NCBI GenBank assembly: GCA_946965045.2
Contig: OX337228.1
Location: 2,852,001 to 2,916,000, forward strand
Direction of reading: 5' to 3'
Length of the DNA stretch: 64,000 nucleotides
DNA from: Epithemia pelagica
Taxonomy: Eukaryota > Bacillariophyta > Bacillariophyceae > Surirellales > Surirellaceae
This document shows, in pieces, positions 31,356-41,900 of the stretch. Each line of letters opens with the position of its first letter. The stretch's first letter is position 1. The translations under genes were made by a program, and so were the position numbers. The notes under the pieces were generated by a model that had not been told where the DNA came from, did no database searches, and was given only the letters and a program-made list of their open reading frames with translations.

Positions 31356-32130
31356 ATGAGCATGAATATCTTCCGCCTCGCGGGAGACATGTCGCATGTC
31401 TTCAGTATCATCGTGCTTTTGTTGCGACTTCGTGTTGCCAAGAATGCGCAAGGTACGCTCCTGACCTCCCGGGAATACTAGCGCAACGCATCGATAATTT
31501 AACTCTTTTCTTCTTTCGTTTTTGTTTCTGCGGAAATGTCCAGGTATCTCGGTCAGGACGCATGAGCTTTATCTCTTAGTTTTCGCTACCCGTTACCTCG
31601 ACTTGTTCACCAGTTTCTATTCCATCTACAACTCAGTCATGAAGGTGCTATTTATTGCCAGTACGACGTCCATCATATACACGATCCGATTTAAGGAGCC
31701 AATCAAATCCACGTATGAAAAAGGCCAGGACACCTTCTTACACTGGAAGTTTGCGGTATTACCTTGTGCCATTGTGGCCGTTATCACCCATTTGCTTGGA
31801 TCAGGAATTGCAAAGTTCGACCTCCTGGAGTTGCTGTGGACTTTCTCAATCTACCTGGAATCAATTAGCATTTTGCCACAATTAATTGTTCTACAACGGT
31901 ACCGTGAGGTCGAAAACTTGACAGGGAATTATGTTTTCTTTATGGGTGCCTACCGAGCCTTGTACATTGTGAATTGGATTTACAGGGCAAATACGGAAAA
32001 GGGATACAAACATCACTGGGTGGTGTACTTTTGCGGTGTTTTGCAAACGCTCTTGTATGCGGATTTCTTCTACTACTACGTAAAAGCCAAGTCCAAGGGC
32101 AGCAAGCTGACACTTCCAACTGCGTCGTAA
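31356..32130 (+). CDS. ERD2: ER lumen protein-retaining (KDEL/HDEL) receptor ERD2, two exons
   Basis: Seven-helix Golgi receptor that returns KDEL/HDEL-tailed proteins to the ER. Exon 1 (31356-31452) gives MSMNIFRLAGDMSHVFSIIV..; a 91-bp intron (31453-31543, GTACGC..TGTCCAG) follows; exon 2 is 31544-32130. The splice restores a Gly codon and reads KNAQGISVRTHELYLLVFATRYLDLF, the family signature. Total 227 aa. Further family blocks are LLELLWTFSIYLESISILPQ, YVFFMGAYRALYIVNWIYR and LQTLLYADFFYYYVKAKSKG. A second ATG at 31362 (MNIFRL) matches other members best and could be the true start. Confidence 0.95.
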
Positions 32131-32512
32131 TGATGCAGATAAACCATTGCAAAAAGCGACAGTCTCGTGGGTTGGAGAAAATATGTTGTGCGGTTGCTCA
32201 AACTATGAATGTACTAAGATAGAGTTTCGTGATTACGTTTACATTTGTCAAGGGCATTTACTTCTTCGCAACAAGTGTGAAATTCTCTATTGTGCCTACG
32301 GAAAGTAATAGTATTGACTGAATCGATGGTTGTCCCTGTAAACCTGGCCTTACGTCAGGTCAAAGAGTTGCTGAACAAGCCTTCAGTTGTCGACTTGTGT
32401 CTGTTTAGATTAGACTATGATCAACACGGAGGACTCGCAGCGACAAAACTGTGTACCAAGCTCACATGAAAGATTTCGAGTCCCATGCATAACGCTCTTA
32501 TCCGCTGCCCGA
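32131..32512. other. intergenic between convergent genes
   Basis: Carries the 3' ends of the ERD2 gene and the minus-strand gene at 32513. Nothing further is recognised. Confidence 0.4.
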
Positions 32513-33232
32513 CTAACGGCGGGATGCCTTCCCCATCCGTTTCTCTTGACTCTTTCGCATGGCTGACTTCTGTTTCCTTGTCATCACAGTGATCGCCTCC
32601 CGTTGTACTATCAACTGAGTATTCTCAACAGTCATCGGTAGTGCTTTACCTTCAAGCTTGCGTTTCCGTAGAACACGTTGCATTAAGGAGATTGTATCGA
32701 ACTGCTGAAGAAAAAGGTTCAAGTCTTCGATCGATACCTCAGCTTTGTTTATTGCCTTAAGTTTCTCGAGTTTGCTCATGTCCTCAAGGTCTTGAGCTGT
32801 GCATTCCGCTCCTTTTGCTGCAATGAGTCCTTGGACTGCACTGTACATCTTTCTTGCTAATTGTAACTCGCCGTTGGAACCCATACCAGGAATCTTGGCC
32901 TTCCAACTCTTAACGGTGTTCTCCAACTCCTTCGACATATCATCAAGAGTCCAGGAGTCTGTAGCTGCCATGGCCTCCACGCGTTTCTCATAGTCTTTTT
33001 GCGCTTGTCTTTCCTGAGAATTCTTCCACCAATCAACCGGATTTATATTGAAAGAGCTTGCAGCTGGGGACGAAGAACCGAACTGTCTGATTGACCCATA
33101 AGTGCTTCTGTTGTTCTTCAAAATATCAGATGACTTTGTAATGGGGACTTCTAGTCTTTGAACAGCATGTGCTACTCGCCCCCATCCTCTACTGTGATAG
33201 TATGATTTGAATATAAAAACCCGACTGCTCAT
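32513..33232 (-). CDS. hypothetical protein, probably mitochondrial
   Basis: From MSSRVF (33232) the product is 239 aa; the frame is open to an ATG at 33298 (261 aa). The first 27 residues (MSSRVFIFKSYYHSRGWGRV) are basic, hydroxylated and lack acidic residues, like a mitochondrial presequence. The rest is helical and charged, with LEDMSKLEKLKAINKAEVSI, LFLQQFDTISLMQRVLRKRK, and a basic tail MTRKQKSAMRKSQEKRMGKA. The C-terminal helices faintly recall the M domain of SRP54, but the match is too weak to name it. Function unknown. Confidence 0.65.
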   Translation of the reverse strand: MSSRVFIFKSYYHSRGWGRVAHAVQRLEVPITKSSDILKNNRSTYGSIRQFGSSSPAASSFNINPVDWWKNSQERQAQKDYEKRVEAMAATDSWTLDDMSKELENTVKSWKAKIPGMGSNGELQLARKMYSAVQGLIAAKGAECTAQDLEDMSKLEKLKAINKAEVSIEDLNLFLQQFDTISLMQRVLRKRKLEGKALPMTVENTQLIVQREAITVMTRKQKSAMRKSQEKRMGKASRR

Positions 33233-33473
33233 GGTCGATCTCGTTCTATCGAAAAGATTGGATGGCGGCGGATAAAGGGACATGAGACATGACATCAATG
33301 TCGCGCAGGGCGGTGCAGATAGTTTGTCGCTCTAAGGTCGCGTAAAACTGACGCACAAAAAAGAGATGTGCCACGCGGCATGCCATCATCTGCCAGATTG
33401 TTCAAACAATCAACAGAATCACAAGACAGGTACAAATCACGTTTCGATGCAACCAAAGAGAGATTCGAGTGTG

Positions 33474-35000
33474 ATGAATGCCAATAAACAACAAATCAAG
33501 CTCCTGTTCTATTCCACCCTTCTCTTTCGTTTGCGTGTGGTATGCGCATTTGTAAATCAAATTGCCAAAGTTCAATTTCAACATGTAGGGCAGTCCGTAT
33601 CTGCCAAAACATTTCTTCATTCTAAACTCTATTCTCAAGTCTTCGTCGTTGATAGTGGTGACAACGACGACGACGATGATGATTATGACGACGACGAAGA
33701 GGATGAAGATGAAGATGATCGAGATCCATATCTCGATGCAGCCTCTTCTGAATTTCTTGACGATCCTAGTGAAAGGCAAAGTGCCACCAGCAGCATTGTG
33801 CCTTCTGATCCTGGTCTTTCGTCCCCGACGACGGGGGTTGACTGGGGAGGCGCACTGGGCCGATTACGGGAAAGGGTAGAGGATTTTGAATCAGGCGATT
33901 CGAAAAATCCTTCGAAAGCGCTCTTTCGATTAATGTCGAGCGAGTCACCGAACCAAGCAATTGGTTCGTTCATTTCGAGGGCGAATCCACAGGTAATCGA
34001 AGCAATGTCCAGTGCTGTTAGCAGTCTTCTGGGAGGATTGGCAAATCCTCAGATTGGTGTTCAAATGATAGTGAAAGCTTCCGGTGAAAAAATCGGATCA
34101 TTGTGCTTCCAACTCCAAATGACCGGGTACATGTTCCGTAACGCGGAGTATGTCATGGCGTTGAAGAAAATAATGGACATATCGAGTTCTGCCACCCTGG
34201 ATGATTATAAGGAAGCTTTTGACAGACTGGATCGAGACGGATCTGGATATATTGAAGCTAGTGAAGTACGACAACTGTTGGATCAAGTATACAAGGGTGA
34301 GACGCCATCTTTTGAAATCAATGCTTTTGTCAAGTTTTTCGATAAGGACGATGATGGACGAGTCTCATGGGAAGAATTCAAACTCGGACTGGGGACTGCC
34401 ATGGCCCAGCAGGCACAAGAAAAGTTGAAACTACGAAAGATGCTTTCGCCCTCTACTGATACTTTGTTCCAGAGAAAAACGGAAGATGAAGAGGACGAAT
34501 TTCCGGATATCGAGACTTCTGTCTCAGGGACATTGGAAGTTGAAATGGAAGACGGAACGACTGTGGAAGTTGATGCCGCAGATTACTTGCAAAATCTCAA
34601 AGAAGAGGCAAGGACGCTCAAAGAGGCGTTGCGCAAAGAGAAGTTAGGAAATGCAGGTGCTTCAGGCCAGCTTGCTGAGTTGCTATCTGGGGCACCCGAG
34701 GGCCCCACAGAGGACGACACATTTGGTGGCATCGCTAGCTACATTGCTTCGCGACAGGGTGATATCAAGTCATTAACAGAAGGTATCAGCCCTGAGATCG
34801 TGGATGCGATGAAGATGTTGGTGGACTTCGTACTTGAAGGGGGAGCCAGCAAGAAGGGTAGCTCGATGCCCAAAAAAGAAGAAATGTCGATGGAAATCCC
34901 AGCATCAGCGTTGCAACAGCTAGCTCTTTGGCAACTCATTCTTGGATATCAACTACGAGAGGTTGAAGCAAAGGGAGATTACATCAGGCTCCTCGAGTAA
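33474..35000 (+). CDS. EF-hand protein, probably plastid-targeted
   Basis: Using MNANKQQIK (33474) as start gives 508 aa. A signal-peptide-like segment (LLFYSTLLFRLRVVCAFVNQ) has a cleavage-site CA|F context similar to the diatom plastid ASAFAP rule. An acidic run (DNDDDDDDYDDDEEDEDEDD) follows. Two EF-hands lie near the middle: DRDGSGYIEASE and DKDDDGRVSWEE, each with Asp at loop positions 1, 3 and 5 and Glu at 12, so Ca2+ binding is expected. The C-terminal part is a helical region (EEARTLKEALRKEKL; SEIVDAMKMLVDFVL-like). An upstream in-frame ATG at 33366 would add 36 residues before the leader and is less likely. The downstream target of Ca2+ regulation is unknown. Confidence 0.82.
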   Translation: MNANKQQIKLLFYSTLLFRLRVVCAFVNQIAKVQFQHVGQSVSAKTFLHSKLYSQVFVVDSGDNDDDDDDYDDDEEDEDEDDRDPYLDAASSEFLDDPSERQSATSSIVPSDPGLSSPTTGVDWGGALGRLRERVEDFESGDSKNPSKALFRLMSSESPNQAIGSFISRANPQVIEAMSSAVSSLLGGLANPQIGVQMIVKASGEKIGSLCFQLQMTGYMFRNAEYVMALKKIMDISSSATLDDYKEAFDRLDRDGSGYIEASEVRQLLDQVYKGETPSFEINAFVKFFDKDDDGRVSWEEFKLGLGTAMAQQAQEKLKLRKMLSPSTDTLFQRKTEDEEDEFPDIETSVSGTLEVEMEDGTTVEVDAADYLQNLKEEARTLKEALRKEKLGNAGASGQLAELLSGAPEGPTEDDTFGGIASYIASRQGDIKSLTEGISPEIVDAMKMLVDFVLEGGASKKGSSMPKKEEMSMEIPASALQQLALWQLILGYQLREVEAKGDYIRLLE

Positions 35001-35120
35001 ACAACGCGACCGCAGGGGAATGCAAATAATGTAGAATGTTTCATATGCACAGTAGATAATCCTTTAGATATCAGAGATTTCACAAGCAGGAATTCTTGTG
35101 TTCTTTTCCACCTTCCACCT

Positions 35121-35453
35121 CTACATCTGTCCTCTTGACTGACGATCCAACCGGTCCTTGTGTTTTATTTTGTACTTTTCCCATGCTTCTTCACCGTTAT
35201 GAATAGCAAGACATTTGTTCAACTCTTTCAATTTGCCTTGACAGCGGAAGACGACCATCAAGCCAGTTTCTTCTGCACACTCAGCGAATTCTCCCAGCTG
35301 CGGCTTACAAATTGCCAAGGCCTCGTCTTTGAGATCGCGACGGAGCAGATCTTCAGCACGACGACGAAAACTTAACCTTGACTCCCTTGCATCATCTTTA
35401 ACCCTTGACTTGTACTCAGCACTATTTGTAGTATCATTTACCGGAGTCGTCAT
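35121..35453 (-). CDS. CMC1: CMC1-like twin CX9C mitochondrial protein
   Basis: A 110-residue soluble protein with two CX9C pairs: CKPQLGEFAEC and CQGKLKELNKC, followed by AWEKYKIKHKDRL. This is the CMC1/CMC2 pattern of intermembrane-space proteins folded by the Mia40 relay and involved in cytochrome c oxidase assembly. Length and spacing fit. It is divergent from WDR82 at 42928, with the retroelement lying between them. Assignment to CMC1 rather than CMC2 is not certain. Confidence 0.82.
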   Translation of the reverse strand: MTTPVNDTTNSAEYKSRVKDDARESRLSFRRRAEDLLRRDLKDEALAICKPQLGEFAECAEETGLMVVFRCQGKLKELNKCLAIHNGEEAWEKYKIKHKDRLDRQSRGQM

Positions 35454-35776
35454 ATTGATGTCGGACTGTGAAGGTGGTGGGAATGGGCTCCTGGTTCAGT
35501 TCATCGTGTGTCGCGCGATCCGTCGTGATCGATGTGTTGGTTGGCAGAGAGTCTGTCCGTCGTCATCCAACGTGTTGGCTGTTGGCTACAGCCGCTCGGC
35601 AGTCCCGTAACCCAAGTCGCAAATCGCAAACCCATTCATTACGAAGACAAAAAATCCGATCTTTGGAACAAGAAAGACGAGACGAAATAGTGAAGTGAAG
35701 TACATCGAGGACGATAACACCGAAGACAGCCGCAATCCGATCCCTCGGCACGAACAGTCACCGCAAGAAAAGGGGT
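35454..35776. other. promoter side of CMC1 and presumed 5' UTR of the non-LTR element
   Basis: The boundary between host DNA and the retroelement must lie here but has no visible mark. I could not identify a convincing target-site duplication with the 3' end near 42907. Confidence 0.4.
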
Positions 35777-38700
35777 ATGCTGCCAGAGGAGCAGGACGCG
35801 GACCCGCCATGGGCCATACCGGCTAGTAACACGTTTCCCATGGCCGAAGCACGACCCAACCGCCAACCAAAAACCGATCCACCCCCGCCGATCGGTTGGA
35901 AACACATACAACGCACGGCGGCCCAAACATGGACCATGGAATCCCTCCATGGTCTCCAAAAACACAAACCAAATCAACACCATCGACCCCGACATCGCAT
36001 CGCCCGTCACCATGGTACAACCCAGAAACCAGCGATAGCCAAAAACACCGAGTCCAACGGACACAACAACACGGCGCAACTGCTACGGAGTAGCAACACC
36101 AATCCCCCAACAAGCCAGCAAACTACAAAACCAACAGAGCAAATGACCAGGCCGAAAAAGACGATGACTTCGCTAGACCACGGGCCCACAACAACAACAA
36201 GCGACAGACACGAAACAAGGCACGACGACCCAAGCCACGTCGACAACACTAAAGGCCACCAACCACTCCCCTGCAAAAGCATTCGTACACCAGCAACGAC
36301 AACACAAGAGTCGATGACCCAACCGACCGCCACCAACCAAACAGACACAAGCAGGGCACGCACCAGGCACCAGACCGGCTGCCTGCCGCCACCAAAAGGA
36401 GTCATCCGGCAACTGGAACAAGCCTTGCAAAGGGTCACAGCAGCAATGAAAATGACCCTGCCACCACCAAACCAAACGACCAGGCATTCTCACAAAACCA
36501 GTGAAAACTCCGTTTTTCACCCGAAGCCCAGACCGGAAGCACCAGCAAACCAGACCGAACACCACCCGCCAACGATGCAAGTCCACTCCAAGCCCTCTGC
36601 AGGCCGCCGCCCGAACCGTTCAACCAACACGACGGCCCTCGGCCCGATTCCCTTTGTCGAGACAAAACTGCCCAACAACACCACCGCCATCACCCCCGAC
36701 CGCCCCAACAAAAACAAAGAAAACCAAAAAACCAACAAAAACAACACCGCGAACAAGAGCACCACCACCTACAACACCGACGAAAACACCCAAACCAACC
36801 AGAACCATTACGAAACCATGGACAACAAACAGGAACAGGAGAACAACGTCCACAACAACAAAGAGACCCAGCCCACCACCAACAAAACAAACAGCCACAA
36901 CGACGCCGCCGACTCGGACGACGAAAACCCACCGAACAACAACGACCAAGGAACACCACGGGCCAACCCGTACCTTAAACCGAAGGGCGAAACGACACGT
37001 CCGCCGTCGCCCGAACCGAAAACACTTATTCATCTACACGTGGCGATCAACCATCACCCCAACCCACAAGTCGAGTCAACTCTCCCACGGCTCACCGAAC
37101 AAGCCTTAAAGACGCATTTCAATGAAGTCTTTTTCCACCACAGCAAACGAGAAGAGCCCATGTGGCTCCAAGTCCATTCGGCCGATTTCCTGGAGACCAA
37201 GCAGTCGGGAACACGATCTTTTCGCCACAACAACCAACACGGGTCACACAAGGGAGGAGGGCACACCTCCACGTTCCACGTAACCCTCTCACCAGCACCT
37301 GCCAACGACGTTTTCGATTCAGAGATCTTCATCGAACAAGGACTCCGATTCGTGCTACAAATGTGGCACAAACACCATAACGACGACTTTGTGTACGATG
37401 AATTCGATTCACAGACGGTCCTACCGCCCGGAACGAAACAATCGAACCCGACAATCAATCCTCGCTTCGACCAGATCAACGTGTACCACCCAGCCTGCAA
37501 CAACAGGAAGAGTGACACGTTCGGAATCATCGTCGGTGTGCCCGCCCAGACAATCAAACATCGCCGGGCGGCACTGGATCTCACGTCCGACATCCAGAAC
37601 ACCCTCACCCCTCATCTCCCTAGGAAGTTGCACTACATGGACTTCTTCAACCACATCGGCTGCCGTACGGGGACATTTAGCGGCGAGCTCAAGAACAAAC
37701 AAAAAGGACAGGTTCCAGCCATCTACGTCACGGCATCAACGAGAAACAACTTCGAAGCATTGCTTCGAAGCTACAACGCCTACATGGCCGCAAATCGCAA
37801 CACCGAAATGAAATGGAACAAAAACAACATTCAGCTGATTCCCATGCCAACCAGTCAATCCAATCGGACAGCAACACTGGAAGCAATCAAGGACATCGAC
37901 CAATTTTTTAGTGCGTGCATACGCATCAAGCTCAAACCAATCAACCCAGAAGCGACCGATGGAGATTGGAAACAACTTCGACAGCTACGCGAATTCGTCG
38001 CTGTATTCCCGGAATACAACAACGAGGACCCAGATGCGCAATACTACACCCTATACCTGCGCAAGACCCCTGACACACACATGCTCACCACCAACACCAT
38101 CCGCCAGTTCACCGACTTCCCGAACAACATCCTTCTCCCCACCCTGGCGGCCGTGACCGCGACACCTCCGAGACAACCTACAAACAACCAAGACCCGGCA
38201 ACTCCGACTTCTTCTAGCCACACCAACCGACTCGTCGCCTTTACCAACCGTCTTCTCAGGCGCAAACACAACAACCTAGACGAAACACCAGCCGACGAAA
38301 CACCTGCCGAGACAGAAGACAACGGACCCGAGACGCCAAACAGGCACAACCATTCAAGCAACCAGCCAAACAAACGGAGTGCAGCCGCCATGCAACCAAC
38401 AGAGGAAGACGACAAAGACCCATACGACGACGGCACAGATTGGACAACAGTAACAGCGACAGCCCACCACATCCAGAACCAAAACAACGAGGTCGACGAC
38501 CGAAAACCAGCAGCCAAACGGAACCAATTCGCCCCTTTGGCCGAACAACAAGACGACCAAACAGCTAACGACGACATGATGGACACGGAAGAGTCCGACG
38601 ACCACTCACGTGCCCTCATCGGAAGCGACGACAACGGAGACAACCATGAACAAGACGACCATGAGTTTTCAGCCACCACCATGCAAGAAATCGAACTCAT

Positions 38701-38911
38701 ATTCAAATATGTGGCGGCCAACAACCCCTCACGCATCGACGAAATGCGCGAGTTTCTAGAGCATACAAAATCGTTTACGAACGACATCGACGCGCAGGAT
38801 GCTTGGCGCTTTGCCCAGTCTTTAGTCCAGACCGGCAACACCAACATCGCCGACTCGCGCACCGGCCATGTGGTCCCGCATGACAAATGGGCCAAAGGGC
38901 CAAATGAGTGA
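35777..38911 (+). CDS. ORF1 protein of the non-LTR retrotransposon
   Basis: A 1044-residue product. The N-terminal half (to about residue 410) is Asn/Thr/Pro/Lys/Gln low complexity. The centre (about 420-800) looks ordered, e.g. HLHVAINHHPNPQVESTLPR, FRHNNQHGSHKGG, DFFNHIGCRTGTFSGELKNK and LREFVAVFPEYNNEDPDAQY. The C-terminus is acidic. I recognise no known domain and no RRM/CCHC typical of LINE ORF1. The stop TGA overlaps the ORF2 start in ATGAGTGA (38904-38911), suggesting coupled translation. The position fits an RNA-binding or packaging role, which is inference. Confidence 0.7.
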   Translation: MLPEEQDADPPWAIPASNTFPMAEARPNRQPKTDPPPPIGWKHIQRTAAQTWTMESLHGLQKHKPNQHHRPRHRIARHHGTTQKPAIAKNTESNGHNNTAQLLRSSNTNPPTSQQTTKPTEQMTRPKKTMTSLDHGPTTTTSDRHETRHDDPSHVDNTKGHQPLPCKSIRTPATTTQESMTQPTATNQTDTSRARTRHQTGCLPPPKGVIRQLEQALQRVTAAMKMTLPPPNQTTRHSHKTSENSVFHPKPRPEAPANQTEHHPPTMQVHSKPSAGRRPNRSTNTTALGPIPFVETKLPNNTTAITPDRPNKNKENQKTNKNNTANKSTTTYNTDENTQTNQNHYETMDNKQEQENNVHNNKETQPTTNKTNSHNDAADSDDENPPNNNDQGTPRANPYLKPKGETTRPPSPEPKTLIHLHVAINHHPNPQVESTLPRLTEQALKTHFNEVFFHHSKREEPMWLQVHSADFLETKQSGTRSFRHNNQHGSHKGGGHTSTFHVTLSPAPANDVFDSEIFIEQGLRFVLQMWHKHHNDDFVYDEFDSQTVLPPGTKQSNPTINPRFDQINVYHPACNNRKSDTFGIIVGVPAQTIKHRRAALDLTSDIQNTLTPHLPRKLHYMDFFNHIGCRTGTFSGELKNKQKGQVPAIYVTASTRNNFEALLRSYNAYMAANRNTEMKWNKNNIQLIPMPTSQSNRTATLEAIKDIDQFFSACIRIKLKPINPEATDGDWKQLRQLREFVAVFPEYNNEDPDAQYYTLYLRKTPDTHMLTTNTIRQFTDFPNNILLPTLAAVTATPPRQPTNNQDPATPTSSSHTNRLVAFTNRLLRRKHNNLDETPADETPAETEDNGPETPNRHNHSSNQPNKRSAAAMQPTEEDDKDPYDDGTDWTTVTATAHHIQNQNNEVDDRKPAAKRNQFAPLAEQQDDQTANDDMMDTEESDDHSRALIGSDDNGDNHEQDDHEFSATTMQEIELIFKYVAANNPSRIDEMREFLEHTKSFTNDIDAQDAWRFAQSLVQTGNTNIADSRTGHVVPHDKWAKGPNE

Positions 38912-41900
38912 CCGAAAGACAAAACCCCCCCGACACTGTCCAGTACCCGACTGCCCATGGACGGTGCCATCATCATCAACCAACCCCCATGCCTCCCTGA
39001 AGGAACACCTAATCACCGAGCACAGCGAAACTCACCCATCAGACTACCTCACACCCCAATACTGCAACCAACACGGCTTTCATCCATGCCCCAAATGCGA
39101 CACGCCCACCGCCATCTTCACTACGGAAGGGCATCTAAGACAACACGTAACAAAAAAACATAGTAGGACGAAAACAAACCTCCAGTTAGTCCTACAAACC
39201 TACCGACATTCCCAACCAGAAACTGAGAGACAATGGAAAGATAGCTTAGCTTATCTGCACAAACTGCAGCTTTCACCACCACCATTCCGCCGAAGTATCT
39301 GGCACAAACTAAAGCCTCCAATCAAAGCAGAATTTTACACAACATACAACACGGTTGTGTCTTGGATCCTTGAAGCAACACCACCCCTGTCCCCCTCAGT
39401 CCTGAAGGATGACAGACCACCACAACACGACATCGACGCCAGTCCCTTTTGGAAACTGTTAATTCTATTAGAATCCCTCCTGCTGGCACCAATCAAAGGA
39501 ACAGTGCACCTCACCTATGCAAACGCCTTTCGAGCCCGGCTCTCCTGGTTTAAGACCGGCAGACTTGAAGAACTCCACAACATCATCTGGAATCCAACAC
39601 CACTCCCGAAACAGGGAGCAAGCAACAAGAAAAAACAGAAACAACGACATCAGCAACAGCATCACCCCTCTCAGTCCGACCAACTGCCACAATGGCGTCT
39701 CCACTCAGCTCAACAATTAGCCGACCTTGGCAATTACCAAGCAGCAGTCAAACGACTCACAACAAACACACCACCAGCAACATTGACCGCACCAAGAGTC
39801 GAACGTTGCCAGAACGAACTCTTTCCACAAAGACAACGACCACCCCCGTCAACAAGATCACATGGTCAAACAACAATGGGACCCCCAGCCGCACAGTATT
39901 TAAAGCTGACAGACGAGTCCTTTGAAAGGGCACTGCGGCAGATGACACCGGGGACGGCCTCTGGACCGTTCTCCACATGCATCGACACCATCGTGTCGAT
40001 GGCTCTCCACAAGACAACAAAAGCGCCGGATGCAACAAGACCGTACTTTCGCAACATCAAGTCACTCATACAACTCGTAGTGACTGCCCAAGTACCAACA
40101 ACAATCCAACCAATTCTCGCCAGCAATTACTTTCTTGCTTTGCATAAAGACATGAACAATCTGGAACGGCTACGACCAATTGGGATTGGAACAGCCATCC
40201 GAAGAGTAGCAGCCAAGACAGCCCTGGTACACCTTACCGATGCCATTCAACCCCTCATGCTCCAAGGAGGCCAGTACGGCATACAAGTACCCGGGGGGGT
40301 CAATTTTGTCGCCCAAACCACGTCCATGGCAGTGCGACAATACATCGACCGCAATCCAACAACGACAGATTCATCAACAACATCAACAACAACCGAAAAC
40401 CAGACGACAACGACAAACCCATCAACACCATCAACAACAACCGACAGTCGGGCGAGACCGCCGAGCCGAGCACTGGTCATGCTAGGTCTAACAAATATGT
40501 TCAATAATGTGAGCAGAACTGAAGCAAGAAAAATCTTGTTAGAGCACGACGAAACAACACCACTGGTCCCCTTGTTTGACCTGTTAACACAACACACCTG
40601 CAAGCAATGGTACTTCGACGAAAACAAACAAGCAAAGTTTTTACGGCAAGAAGAAGGGTTCCCCCAAGGCTGCCCTTTGAGCCCGCTATTCTCCTGTCTC
40701 GTCTTACTGGCCTTAACAAACAAGCTGAACAAAGAACAAGCCAAAAGAGCACAACAACGACAGCGCAACAACAACCCACACGACGACGAAATGGGCGGAA
40801 TAGGACACACCGCATCCATCATGGATGACACATCAGTGTGTTTGCCCCACTGCGACGTCCCATGGTTCCTAAAACGTTTCGAAGCACTCGGGCAGCCCTT
40901 GGGAATCATTTTGAACAAAAACAAAACAACAATTCTTACCTCCACCAACGGTACACCCCCAGACACGCTAGACCCAACCGACAAACAGTTCCTCGAACAA
41001 GCGCTGTCGTTCCTTTCTCCCGCCGACCCGGCAAAAGCCGAGATCACAAACGGGGTACGATTTCTCGGACAGCCTATAGGTTCTTGCAGCTTCGCCCAGC
41101 AATACATCCAAAACAAAGTGAAAAAGATGCATCACAAACTAGACTGTTTCTTGCAACTGCCAGACCTCCAGACCAAACACAACCTTTTCAAATTCACCAT
41201 GGTATCGTCCCTGTTGCACCTGCTACCATCCGATGTCTACCTGGCACACACAACAACAAATCCAAGAACGACGCTTTGGTCCAGCCCAACAACATTAGAG
41301 ACAGAAAAAATCGTCGCACGCTTTCTATCAGAACTCACCTCGCTCCCCGAAACCGAGATCAGCACTTCGGCTTGCCTCATTGCGGCAATGCCACAACGAC
41401 TTGGAGGCCTCGGCTACCAACAAGCGGCCACATCGGCGTACCCACGATTGCTAACCCAAACGGCACGAGCAATCGCCTTAGCAACCTCGAGAGAAACACC
41501 CATCCCAAAAGTCCACCAAAGGGAACTTAGCAATTGGAAAGAAAGCACCGATGAGTGCATGACAATTTTCAGAAAAACACTTTCACTCTACGCCAAAGAA
41601 TACGCAGAAGAACAATTGTACACACCAAAGAGGTATGACCATACCACTCACAACAGACTACTCCATCACACAGTCCAAGAACATACCCTACCGCGCTTGG
41701 TAGCCAAAACCCCACCAGAACAACGAACCTTCCTCCCCGGTTTATTGTCGCCTCTCACCAGTTTGGCACTGTCCCTTCCTTTGACAGCAACACAGTTTCG
41801 CTATCCAAACAAAGTATTCCAAACGGCAATCAAAAGAAAATTGCGGCTCCCCTTGTTCGTGAACGATCCAACCCAGTCTTGGCCATAGAAATGTCGCTGC

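Noticed and set aside
35639-38979. Long minus-strand frames opposite ORF1 of the retroelement (up to 311 codons)
   Set aside because: They result from the A/C-biased coding strand, giving G/T-rich antisense frames with Val/Leu/Cys/Gly runs typical of shadows.
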